Source of the DNA: an uncultured Anaerotruncus sp.
GTDB taxonomy: Bacteria; Bacillota; Clostridia; Oscillospirales; Acutalibacteraceae
DNA length: 64,000 nucleotides
Direction of reading: 5' to 3'
NCBI GenBank assembly: GCA_900539775.1
Contig: UQDL01000001.1
Coordinates: 310,001-374,000, forward strand
Positions 41,649 through 49,788 of this stretch are shown here, piece after piece (positions within the stretch are counted from its first letter, which is position 1; every line of letters begins with the position of its first letter). Position numbers and translations under genes: made by a program. Under the pieces are notes generated by a model that did not search any database, was not told the DNA's origin, and saw nothing but the letters and a program-made list of their open reading frames with translations.

Positions 41649-42848
41649 ATGATTACGCTTGACAGAGTTTATACGGCTTCCCGTGTGCTTAAAGAAGTTA
41701 TCAGAGAAACCGATATGATTTATGCTCCCAATCTTCGCAAGGGCACCAAAGTTTATTTAAAAACAGAAAATTTGCAGGTTACCGGTTCGTTTAAGATAAG
41801 AGGCTCATATTTTAAAATCAGCCAGCTTACGGATGAGGAAAAATCACACGGTGTTATTGCCGCTTCGGCAGGAAATCATGCGCAGGGCGTTGCGCTTGCC
41901 GCCACAAAAAGCGGAATAAAAAGCCTTATCTGCCTGCCGGCAGGCGCCCCTATTTCCAAAGTTGAGGCAACGAAACGCTTCGGTGCAGAGGTTTGCATGG
42001 TTGAGGGCGTGTTTGATGATGCTTATAACAAGGCGCTTGAGCTCAGAGATGAAAAGGGCTACAGCTTTATTCATCCTTTTAACGACCCCGATGTTATTGC
42101 AGGCCAGGGCACAATCGGCCTTGAAATTATGGAGCAGCTTCCGAATGCAGATGTTGTTGTTGTGCCGATCGGCGGCGGCGGCCTCATTGCGGGCGTTGCC
42201 TTTGCAATAAAGCAAATCAATCCCAAATGCCTTGTTTACGGCGTTCAGGCGCAGGGTGCTCCGTCTATGCAGCAATCGGTAAACGACGGTAAAATAGAAA
42301 CACTTGAAAAAGTGCAAACTATTGCAGACGGCATTGCCGTTAAAACTCCGGGCGATCTTACCTTTGAATTGGTTAATAAATATGTGGACGGCATTGTAAC
42401 GGTTTCCGATGATGAAATCGCACTTGCAATTCTTACTTTGCTTGAGCAACAAAAGCTTATTGCAGAGGGTGCCGGCGCAGTTCCCGTTGCGGCGGTTCTT
42501 GCCGGTAAAATTCCGGATATAGACGGCAAAAATGTTTGCTGCCTTGTTTCGGGCGGCAATATTGATGTTACCATTCTTTCAAGAGTTATCGAAAGGGGCC
42601 TTAAGATGAGCGGCAGAACAGCCCACATCACAATTGCTCTTTCAGATAAGCCGGGCCAGCTTTCCGGCGTTTCAAAGATTATTGCGGAAACCGGCGCAAA
42701 TGTAACAAGCATAAATTACGACAGCACAGATCTTGATATGAACATCACGGATTGCTATTTGAAGATTACCGTGGAAACAAGAGATTATGCTCACATAGTT
42801 GCAATTAAACAGGCTCTTAAAGATGCAGGCTTTGAGGTTTGCGATTAA
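41649..42848 (+). CDS. ilvA: Threonine ammonia-lyase with one ACT-like domain
   Basis: The PLP enzyme deaminates threonine to 2-oxobutyrate. The 399-residue protein has the PLP lysine in GSFKIRGSY (about residue 53), SAGNHAQGVA, the PLP-phosphate loop PIGGGGLIAG (about 180), and CLVSGGNID. The C-terminal 75 residues (HITIALSDKPGQLSGVSKIIAETGANV) form an ACT-like domain, as in the short form sometimes called tdcB/ilvA. It may serve isoleucine synthesis or threonine catabolism; the ilv genes are not nearby. Start at ATG 41649; the longest frame begins 18 codons earlier without support. The next gene is ridA. Confidence 0.95.
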   Translation: MITLDRVYTASRVLKEVIRETDMIYAPNLRKGTKVYLKTENLQVTGSFKIRGSYFKISQLTDEEKSHGVIAASAGNHAQGVALAATKSGIKSLICLPAGAPISKVEATKRFGAEVCMVEGVFDDAYNKALELRDEKGYSFIHPFNDPDVIAGQGTIGLEIMEQLPNADVVVVPIGGGGLIAGVAFAIKQINPKCLVYGVQAQGAPSMQQSVNDGKIETLEKVQTIADGIAVKTPGDLTFELVNKYVDGIVTVSDDEIALAILTLLEQQKLIAEGAGAVPVAAVLAGKIPDIDGKNVCCLVSGGNIDVTILSRVIERGLKMSGRTAHITIALSDKPGQLSGVSKIIAETGANVTSINYDSTDLDMNITDCYLKITVETRDYAHIVAIKQALKDAGFEVCD

Positions 42849-42885
42849 AAGCCGAATAAATAAAGCCAAGAAAGGAATTTGAATT

Positions 42886-43257
42886 ATGGAATATGTTTCA
42901 ACAAATAATGCCCCGGGCGCAATCGGCCCTTACAGCCAGGCGGTTAAGGCAAACGGCTTGCTTTTCACAAGCGGCCAAATTGCAATAAATCCTGCCACAG
43001 GAAATGTGGAGGCGCAAACAATAGAGGAGCAAACAGAGCAGGTTTGCAAAAATCTGAAGGCAGTTTGCGAAGCGGCAGGCACAAGCCTTGATAAGGCGGT
43101 TAAAACGGTTTGCTTCCTTGCGGATATAAATGATTTTGCCGCTTTTAATGAGGTTTACGGCAAATATTTCACCGCAAAGCCGGCAAGAAGCTGCGTTGCG
43201 GTTAAAGCTCTTCCGAAAAATGTGCTTTGCGAGGTTGAGGTTATAGCAGAGCTTTGA
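42886..43257 (+). CDS. ridA: RidA-family enamine/imine deaminase
   Basis: RidA hydrolyses the reactive 2-aminoacrylate and 2-aminocrotonate intermediates released by PLP dehydratases. The 123-residue protein shows GPYSQAVKANGLLFTSGQ, FLADINDFAAFNEVYGKYF, PARSCVAVKALP with the conserved Arg that binds the carboxylate, and EVEVIAEL at the end. AAAGGAATTTGAATT precedes the ATG. Its place 37 bases after ilvA fits the known functional link with threonine dehydratase. Confidence 0.96.
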   Translation: MEYVSTNNAPGAIGPYSQAVKANGLLFTSGQIAINPATGNVEAQTIEEQTEQVCKNLKAVCEAAGTSLDKAVKTVCFLADINDFAAFNEVYGKYFTAKPARSCVAVKALPKNVLCEVEVIAEL

Positions 43258-43272
43258 TTTTTTTAATGTGAA

Positions 43273-43320
43273 TATAGGCACACCCGCTTGCCGCATTGCG
43301 GCTTTTGGGGTGTGCTTTTT
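43273..43320 (+). terminator. Terminator of ilvA-ridA
   Basis: GCACACCC/GGGTGTGC arms (43278-43285 and 43308-43315) with inner GCCGCATTGCGGC stem, then seven T. Confidence 0.88.
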
Positions 43321-43499
43321 TTGCGCTTTTTCGGCTTTTGAGCTGCCGAGAGCCAAGCTTTTTGCAGAAAATAAAGATGCTGAAAATTCGGCAAAATAAA
43401 ACACGGCGCATCGGGATGCACTCAGTAAAAAACTTGGTTTAAGCTTTTTGAGTTTTGCCCGTTGCACCGTGCATTGCATGATTAAATTTTGATTTGCAT

Positions 43500-44030
43500 T
43501 TATTCGGAAATGGAGCGATACACCTTTTTGTAAAGAGTGTGGCGGATTTTTTCAAATTCATCCTTTTCGATTGCTCCGCCCGTTGTCATTATCATAAGCG
43601 GCAGCGGCTCTCTGTCTTCGCCGAGAGGCGGCTGCATATACGGAAAATGATTAAGCGTAAAGCCGTTTCGCTCGTAAAAGCCTATTCGGCGCTTTGCGAT
43701 TTCCGTTTCCGGCGGTTCAACCTCAAGGCAAAATCTGTTTTGCTCGTTTTCCAAAAGCTCTGCCAGCATTTTTGCACCAAGGCCGTTTCCTCTTTTGTTT
43801 CTGCAAACGGCAAAGTGCTCGCCGTATGTGAAATCTTCAAACCTCCAAAGGCTTATGAAAGCAGCGGTTTTTAATTCGTTTTCTGCGTCTCTTATTCCCC
43901 AAACCTCATATTCGGGCACGGAAAAAAGCGCTCTTTGGCCGCTTTTAACTCTGTATTCATCTGTGGGAAAGCTTTTTTCTATAAGCTCAAAAATACCCTC
44001 AAAATCATTTTTGTTTAACTTAGTAAGCAT
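43500..44030 (-). CDS. GNAT-family N-acetyltransferase
   Basis: The 176-residue protein has the acetyl-CoA pyrophosphate loop CRNKRGNGLGAKMLAELL (R-x-x-G-x-G-x, about residues 84-101), preceded by a beta-strand region and followed by GFYERNGFTL, the last GNAT motif. The substrate is unknown. The start is ATG 44030 with AAGGG upstream; the longer frame (44051) adds seven residues without a better site. It follows the alpha-galactosidase gene by 24 bases on the same strand but is unlikely to be functionally related. Confidence 0.85.
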   Translation of the reverse strand: MLTKLNKNDFEGIFELIEKSFPTDEYRVKSGQRALFSVPEYEVWGIRDAENELKTAAFISLWRFEDFTYGEHFAVCRNKRGNGLGAKMLAELLENEQNRFCLEVEPPETEIAKRRIGFYERNGFTLNHFPYMQPPLGEDREPLPLMIMTTGGAIEKDEFEKIRHTLYKKVYRSISE

Positions 44031-44054
44031 TTTTAGTCCCTTTTCGGGCAAGCC

Positions 44055-45785
44055 TTACTGCTTGCTGATTCTGTAAATTCTGCATCCGTGCTTTTGAAGT
44101 GATGCGGAAATCATTTTGGTGTTGAAGCGTTCGTCACTCCAAAGCTCGTGCACTTGGTAAGAGCCTGCCGGGCTGAAGTTAAGATATTCGTCTGCCACGG
44201 TTTCGGAAATGTCTATGGAAACACCTTTAACCTGAGATGTTTTATTGTAAAGGCAAAGTGCAATGTCGCCGTTTGCAAGCGGCCTTGCAAGAATATCTAT
44301 TCCGTGAATGGTTTTCAGCTTCTTGGCTGCCTTGCCGAGCGGGTCTTGGTCAATAAGAATAAGGCTCTTGTTCGTAACGGTTTTTAAAATCGGATTTTCC
44401 GGGTTTGGCTCGCCGTCGGTGCCCAAAAGCAGCCTCAAATCATTGCCAAGCACAAGCGGCGCCGCCATCATGCACCAAAGGCTGAAGTGGGTTCTGTTTT
44501 CCTCGTCTGTAAGCTTGCCGTTGCCAACCTCAAGCATATCGGGGTCGTTCCAGGCGCCGTGTGCCGAATGAGCATAAAGCTTGATATTGCGAAGATAAAT
44601 CATATGAATGCTGTACCATTTCGGCATAATATCCGGTGTTGTGCGCCACATATTGCCTGCCGCAAAGCCCCAGTTCCAGGGATATGCAAGACCCCATTCG
44701 CAAATTGAAAAGGTGATGGGCTTTTCTTTAAGCCCCGTTTCAAATGCCACCTTTTTTGTGGCGGCTTTAAGGGCGCTGCCCATTCTTTTGTATTGGATAT
44801 AAGAGCTGTCTGCTCTTGTTTTAACAGGGTTTCTGAGCACAATTTCGTTTTCGCCGGCACGCAGGCGGATTATAAGCTGCGCTCTGCCCGTTGGGCTTGA
44901 TGCGTTTGTGCTTGGGAAAAACACCTCGTGCACGGTGCCGTTAACAACCACCTGCAAATACTCTTCGTTTCTTGTGAACTGCTTGTGGATAAGCAGGGTT
45001 AAAACATAAGCGCCGGCCGTGTTGATAACGGGGCGAAAGATTGCCGTGCCTGCGCCGTGGTTTAAAAGGCCTATTCCTTTGCCTGTAGGCAGCTTTTTAA
45101 CCTGCAAAACTCTTGCTCTTCCGGTAAACTCGGCATTTTCGGGATAAAGGGTAAGCTCTGCCTTTTTGCCCGGCTCGCTGATTTCAAGAGCTTCAACAAC
45201 CGGTGCCGCACCGCTGATTATTTTGTGGTGGCAGAAATCGTATTTGAAAAATTCGCAGCCCCATTCCGCAATCGTTTGTGCGTCAAGCGTTTCTCTGCCA
45301 AGGCTTGCCGGCAAATCCTCGCAGGTGAGTGTGCCGTTTGAGGAATAAAGTCCAACTTTCATTCCCATTTGGTTTATTTTGTAAATCAGGCTCTTAATGC
45401 CGGATGGGAATTTTTCCAAATCGCCCTGAAGTCTGCCGTTTTCATCTCTCATAGAGCTTTGCCAGCAGTCGTCAAGGTTAATATAGCGATAGCCCGCATC
45501 AAGCAAGCCCGTTTTTTTCATGGCTGCCGCCGTGTCTAAAATCAAATCCTCGCTTATATTTTGGCGGAAGGTGTTCCAGCTGCTCCAGCCCATTGGGGGA
45601 GTCGGTGAAGTCTCTGCCGAATAAGGCTCTTCATTTTCAACATCCATTGTTATTTTTGTTGGCTTTGTAATCTTTTCAAGTGCGCAAATAGGGCATTTGC
45701 CGCCTAAACGATAAACAATGAACCAAACAACAAAGGCAATTATCGCCGCAATTAAAATAATTAAAAGTGCTATTAAAAATCCCAT
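44055..45785 (-). CDS. Membrane-anchored GH27 alpha-galactosidase with inserted carbohydrate-binding-type domain
   Basis: The 576-residue glycosidase removes terminal alpha-galactose. An N-terminal helix (residues 2-26) anchors it in the membrane. The GH27 barrel starts PPMGWSSWNTF (about 62-72) with INLDDCW and the nucleophile Asp in KYDFC (about 184); the barrel continues at ICEWGLAYPWNWG and GAWNDPDMLEVGN, which holds the acid/base Asp. Between these is a roughly 150-residue beta-rich insert (about 195-345) resembling a CBM35-type domain. A beta-sandwich tail ends the protein. GGAGGTAAATTTT precedes ATG 45785. Fits galactoside use with GalT and the GH2 enzyme. Confidence 0.92.
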   Translation of the reverse strand: MGFLIALLIILIAAIIAFVVWFIVYRLGGKCPICALEKITKPTKITMDVENEEPYSAETSPTPPMGWSSWNTFRQNISEDLILDTAAAMKKTGLLDAGYRYINLDDCWQSSMRDENGRLQGDLEKFPSGIKSLIYKINQMGMKVGLYSSNGTLTCEDLPASLGRETLDAQTIAEWGCEFFKYDFCHHKIISGAAPVVEALEISEPGKKAELTLYPENAEFTGRARVLQVKKLPTGKGIGLLNHGAGTAIFRPVINTAGAYVLTLLIHKQFTRNEEYLQVVVNGTVHEVFFPSTNASSPTGRAQLIIRLRAGENEIVLRNPVKTRADSSYIQYKRMGSALKAATKKVAFETGLKEKPITFSICEWGLAYPWNWGFAAGNMWRTTPDIMPKWYSIHMIYLRNIKLYAHSAHGAWNDPDMLEVGNGKLTDEENRTHFSLWCMMAAPLVLGNDLRLLLGTDGEPNPENPILKTVTNKSLILIDQDPLGKAAKKLKTIHGIDILARPLANGDIALCLYNKTSQVKGVSIDISETVADEYLNFSPAGSYQVHELWSDERFNTKMISASLQKHGCRIYRISKQ

Positions 45786-45843
45786 AAAATTTACCTCCTG
45801 CCGCATCTGCGGCGTATTTTATATGTTAAAGGGCTTAATCTGC

Positions 45844-47019
45844 TTAAAGCAAGCCGATTTCCCTGTAGTATTCAAGCTCCGCCTTTGCGGCAGCCGTGTT
45901 TTCGCTGCTGCCAACTTCCTTTGCAAGCTTCATCATCTCGCTTCGCCTGCAAAAAAGATTTCTGAAAAAGCGAATTGCCCAAGCAAGCGGTGTTAAATAA
46001 CGCCTGCCTTTTAAAAAACGAATGTATGAAAGAGAGCACATTTCTTCATAGCTCGGAAAAAGCAACGCAAGCTTTGCCGAAAAAGTGCCCTTTGCCGAGC
46101 CTTTGGCAAGCTTTGTGCGCTCCACCACCACGGCCTTGTTTCTGCCAACATTGCCGAAGGCTCCGTGCGATGCAATGAAGTCCTCCGTTTGCCGAATATT
46201 GTATTCGCATTCTGCGCCGCAACCAAACCACTTTTTGCAAATCGCAAGAATGATTTGAGAAAATTTGCCAAGCCCCATTTCCTCAAAATCCGCCGATGCG
46301 GCTGCAAGATCTATTCCGCCCGCATTAAGCATAACTGCCAAATCAAGCACCATTTTTATGCCTGCTCCGCAGTTGCCGAAATGGTGAGCCAAATGCGCAA
46401 GGATATATTCAAAATGATATTGCGGCAAAAGCCTGCCCTCACAGCCGTTGAATTCCGCCTTTTGAATTGCATTTTCAAAAAATTCATCTGCCGTGCTGTT
46501 GCCGATTTTGCCGTTTATAAGCGATGTGTGTATCTCTGCAATCACACCGCCTTTTGTATAAACCCATTCTCCGCTGCCGCAAACCGTGTTTTCAAAGCCG
46601 TTTGCGCAAAGCAGCGCCTTAACCTTTTTTTCCGTGCCCTTTTCAACAAGCAAATCAATGTCGCCCATTGTTCTTGCTTCGGGGTCGGGATAAAGCTCTC
46701 GCAGCACGGCGCCTTTAAACGGCACAAACTTAATGCCGTTTTTTGCAAGCAAAGCCTTTATTTCGCCGAAAATCTGCATTTGCATATTATTTATGTAAAC
46801 AGAATCAAGAAACGCTCCCTGATATTCCGCAAAAAGATTTTCATTTATCTCATTTGCGTTTTCGGCGCCGGAAATTGCGCAAAAAACAGGGCACGCAAGA
46901 TTATGAATTTTTGCCGTTGCAAAAAGCTGCCTGAAATCCGTGTCTGCCTGTAATATTATTTTTTCGCCGCTTATGTATGCGGCAAGAAGCGATATAAGAT
47001 ATTCCTGCTCTTTCGTCAT
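45844..47019 (-). CDS. Nucleotidyltransferase-fold family protein (NTP_transf_5-like)
   Basis: The 391-residue protein has the core motif of the uncharacterised nucleotidyltransferase family often found near wall or capsule genes: FVPFKGAVLRELYPDPEARTMGDIDLLVEKG (in parts, residues 99-128), where GDIDLLV supplies the metal-binding Asp pair, and then VIAEIHTSL (third acidic residue). A helical C-terminal part follows with YILAHLAHHFGNCGAG. Substrate and pathway are unknown. AAAGGA is 11 bases before the ATG. It lies between the Nudix and alpha-galactosidase genes on the same strand. Confidence 0.8.
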   Translation of the reverse strand: MTKEQEYLISLLAAYISGEKIILQADTDFRQLFATAKIHNLACPVFCAISGAENANEINENLFAEYQGAFLDSVYINNMQMQIFGEIKALLAKNGIKFVPFKGAVLRELYPDPEARTMGDIDLLVEKGTEKKVKALLCANGFENTVCGSGEWVYTKGGVIAEIHTSLINGKIGNSTADEFFENAIQKAEFNGCEGRLLPQYHFEYILAHLAHHFGNCGAGIKMVLDLAVMLNAGGIDLAAASADFEEMGLGKFSQIILAICKKWFGCGAECEYNIRQTEDFIASHGAFGNVGRNKAVVVERTKLAKGSAKGTFSAKLALLFPSYEEMCSLSYIRFLKGRRYLTPLAWAIRFFRNLFCRRSEMMKLAKEVGSSENTAAAKAELEYYREIGLL

Positions 47020-47043
47020 TCGCAGCGCAGTCCTTTCGGGCGG

Positions 47044-47763
47044 CTAAATATAGTTGTGGCTGTTTAAGAATTCGTGTGCCGCCGTGATAATGCTTTTGTC
47101 GTTTTCAAATTTAAGAATGCTTAAAGCTCTGTCGTAGGTAAGCCAAATATAGTCCTCAATTTCCTCCGGCTGAATGGAGGTTGAACTGTCTGTTGTGGTG
47201 CCGACAAAAATGGAAACCTGCTTTTCGATTTTGTTTTGAATTTTGTATTTTGAAATGCTTTCAAAGCCGTCAATTATGCGCACATGGATTCCGGTTTCCT
47301 CAAGCACCTCTCTGATTGCGGTTTGCTTTTTGGTTTCTCCGGGTTCAATGTGCCCTTTGGGAAATCCCCAATGCGCAGAGCGTTTGTTTTTTATCAGCAA
47401 ATAGCGCACTTCGCCCTTGATGTCTCTGTACACCACAGCGCCGCAGCTGCTTTCGTACAAACACTCAAGCTTGTAATTGGGAAAATCTTTTTCAACATCT
47501 ATGTGCTTTTTGATGTCGTTCACTATAAATCTTGTGCTCTTGGGAGCTGTTATAAGAATTTGCTTTCCGCCGGCCTTCGGGTTAAGAGTTGCAATCACTC
47601 TTCCGTCAAAATTACGAACGGGATGGTCTATTCCCAAAACAAATGAATAAATCTCATCTGCATTGTAAACCGAGCCGTAGTTGAGCGGAAACACAAACCG
47701 AGTGCCGGCACGAATGGATCCGATGGGATCTGTTATCTTGATTCGGACATATTTTCCGAGCAT
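47044..47763 (-). CDS. Nudix hydrolase with N-terminal extension
   Basis: The 239-residue protein has a complete Nudix box, GHIEPGETKKQTAIREVLEETGI (about 138-160, spacing G-5-E-7-REVLEETG), within a domain that begins SCGAVVYRDIKGEVRYLLIKN; this is closest to diadenosine-tetraphosphate-type hydrolases. The first 105 residues form an additional domain (MLGKYVRIKITDPIGSIRAG, TRFVFPLNYGSVYNADEIYS) that recalls the protein-of-unknown-function family with inorganic-pyrophosphatase-like ITDPIGS motif. GGTGG precedes ATG 47763; the longer frame adds ten residues. Confidence 0.85.
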   Translation of the reverse strand: MLGKYVRIKITDPIGSIRAGTRFVFPLNYGSVYNADEIYSFVLGIDHPVRNFDGRVIATLNPKAGGKQILITAPKSTRFIVNDIKKHIDVEKDFPNYKLECLYESSCGAVVYRDIKGEVRYLLIKNKRSAHWGFPKGHIEPGETKKQTAIREVLEETGIHVRIIDGFESISKYKIQNKIEKQVSIFVGTTTDSSTSIQPEEIEDYIWLTYDRALSILKFENDKSIITAAHEFLNSHNYI

Positions 47764-47911
47764 TTTTTCACCACCGTGTAAAATATTAAACATGGTTCTA
47801 TTATACTAAAATATAAATAAATATACAAGTGCGAATATTAAATTATGTTTTCGGCGGCAAATCGGCACTTGTTTCGTCTGTGTTTGTGAGTAACTTTGTC
47901 GTTTTGGGATT

Positions 47912-47946
47912 AAAAAAAGCGGCGCAGCGTTAAACTGCGTCGCTTA
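47912..47946 (-). terminator. Terminator of the DUF975 gene
   Basis: Stem AAGCGGCGCAG/CTGCGTCGCTT with one G-T-type pair, followed on the minus strand by TTTTTTT; 82 bases after the stop at 48028. Confidence 0.85.
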
Positions 47947-48027
47947 ATTCTATGTGTGTGGCAGGCAAAAATCGAACTGCTGTTTAAAGCATTCAATTTA
48001 TGTGTTTGCCTTGTTAAAAGCCGGCCG

Positions 48028-49710
48028 TTATTGCGCCGAGTCTTCTTCGCTGTTGCTTGGCTGCGGTGCAAAATCATTTTTTGCATCGGTGGTTGCATTT
48101 TCTGCATCCTGTTTTGCGTCGGTGCTTGCAGCGTCTGCATCCGGCTTTGCGTCGGCGGCAGCTTCGGCGCCTGCCGTGTTAAATGTGCCTGTGCCGAAAA
48201 CGCCTGACTGCATAAACGGCATTGCATCTTCCGGAATGTCCGCCGTCTGTGCCGTTTGTGAGGAAATATCCTTCGGCTCGGTTGGCTCCGTGGGTTCGGT
48301 TGGCTCAATAAATGCCTCCGTCGGCTCCAACGGCTCTTCCATTTCGCTGAAAAGCGGCGTTTGCGGCTCTTCAGGCTCCGTAATCGTGATTTGCGGTGCT
48401 TGCTGCTTCGGCTCCTCCGGCATATCGGGCGGATTTACCGTGTCGTTAGTAAGCGGCGCATAAATGTCCTTCGGCTTTTCGGGATCCTGCGGCTGCGGGA
48501 TATTCGGTGTAAAATAAGCCGGCTGAGGTTGCTGCATCATTTGCTGCGGAGTGTAATACGTCGGCGCATATGCGGCATATGCCTGCGGCGCCGGCGAAAC
48601 GGGTGCCTGCGGTGCATAATAGCCCGGTGCGGTCTGCTGATTAACCTGCCCTTGCTGCGGCTGAGGCGCCGTGTATGTTCCGCTTTGCGGCTGCTGCGGC
48701 GTGCCGAAATCCTGCGGAGGCTGTGTATATCCGTAATTTACGCCCTGTTGATTTGGGGATTGGTACGGCTGCCCCGGCTGATACTGTGCAGCCTGCGGCT
48801 GATATTGCGTGCCGTAAAACGGGCCGCTCTGAGCCGCATATTTTGCTGCTCTTTGAGCATCGGAAAGGAAATCGTCCTCCGTAACAACTCCAAACTGAAT
48901 TGCACGGTTTTTAAAGTTTTCATAATAAAGCGCCCGTGTTGTGCTTACATAAGGAATAACATAGATAAGCGGGAAAACCGCAATGCAAAGTAAGTACCAC
49001 GGAATAAAGCTTAAATCAAGCGCGAAAAGCTCGCTGCGGTGGCCTTTTACTATTTTTTTGCTTAGCTTGATTGCCTGCATTGGCGAAAGCTCGGGGTATT
49101 CACAAATCAGCTGATATGTAAAATATGAACTGTAATAGAATATGATTCCCGGAATTATAAACAGCACCGAGAGCAGATCAATAAGCAGGCCTTGCAAAAA
49201 TGCCGCACCCAGCTTTTTGCCGTAATTGTCAAATGCTTCTTTGTATGTAACTTTTATTCCCTCGCCAAGCTCGTACTCCTTGCCGTTTACAAATTTAACA
49301 TAATACCAACTCAGTGAAACCAAAAGCGGTAATAACAAAATCCGAGCGATCGCAAGCGGATAGGAAACCACGCTCCATGTGCTTGATGCGGTTTTTTGCG
49401 GCGCGGAAATAAGCGTTTTTTCGGGTGCGGAATTTGCCGCCGTGCCGAAATTTTCAAAATCGCTTGCGGAATTGCCGCTGCCGTCAAAATCTTTAAAATA
49501 ATTTTTGTCGCTTGAATTGCCGTTGTCGGAAAAAGAATAATCGCTTCCGTTGAATATATCGTTTGAGGAGGTGGATGTAATCGAAAAAGATAATCCGCCA
49601 ATTGCCATGATGGCAATCGAAACCACAAATGATGTAATAAACAGCTTCATAACCTTATCTTTGATAAGCGCTCTTGCCTGCTGTTTAATCAAGCCTCTGT
49701 CAAGATTCAT
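48028..49710 (-). CDS. DUF975-family multipass membrane protein with Pro/Gln-rich tail
   Basis: The 560-residue protein begins MNLDRGLIKQQARALIKDKVMKLF, the DUF975 N-terminus, and has about six hydrophobic segments to residue 275, including WYYVKFVNGKEYELGEGIK, FFIPGIIFYYSSYFTYQLICEYPELSPMQAIKLSKKIVKG in parts. After an amphipathic stretch the rest (about 285-560) is low-complexity: Gln/Pro/Tyr-rich, then Pro/Glu-rich with tandem EPTEPTEPTEP, then Asp/Ala-rich. The family is common in Clostridia; its function is not known. The tail faces the cytoplasm or the outside depending on the number of helices, which I cannot settle. Confidence 0.85.
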   Translation of the reverse strand: MNLDRGLIKQQARALIKDKVMKLFITSFVVSIAIMAIGGLSFSITSTSSNDIFNGSDYSFSDNGNSSDKNYFKDFDGSGNSASDFENFGTAANSAPEKTLISAPQKTASSTWSVVSYPLAIARILLLPLLVSLSWYYVKFVNGKEYELGEGIKVTYKEAFDNYGKKLGAAFLQGLLIDLLSVLFIIPGIIFYYSSYFTYQLICEYPELSPMQAIKLSKKIVKGHRSELFALDLSFIPWYLLCIAVFPLIYVIPYVSTTRALYYENFKNRAIQFGVVTEDDFLSDAQRAAKYAAQSGPFYGTQYQPQAAQYQPGQPYQSPNQQGVNYGYTQPPQDFGTPQQPQSGTYTAPQPQQGQVNQQTAPGYYAPQAPVSPAPQAYAAYAPTYYTPQQMMQQPQPAYFTPNIPQPQDPEKPKDIYAPLTNDTVNPPDMPEEPKQQAPQITITEPEEPQTPLFSEMEEPLEPTEAFIEPTEPTEPTEPKDISSQTAQTADIPEDAMPFMQSGVFGTGTFNTAGAEAAADAKPDADAASTDAKQDAENATTDAKNDFAPQPSNSEEDSAQ

Positions 49711-49788
49711 AAAATCACAAGCCTTTCCGCCCTTTTATATTAGGCGCACAGAGGCGGGCGGTGCTGTGCGCCGTGAAAATTCAGTTTT

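Noticed and set aside
46165..46953. 262-codon open frame on the plus strand
   Set aside because: It is antisense to the nucleotidyltransferase-fold gene, Cys/Phe/Lys-biased with no motif, and lacks a ribosome binding site.
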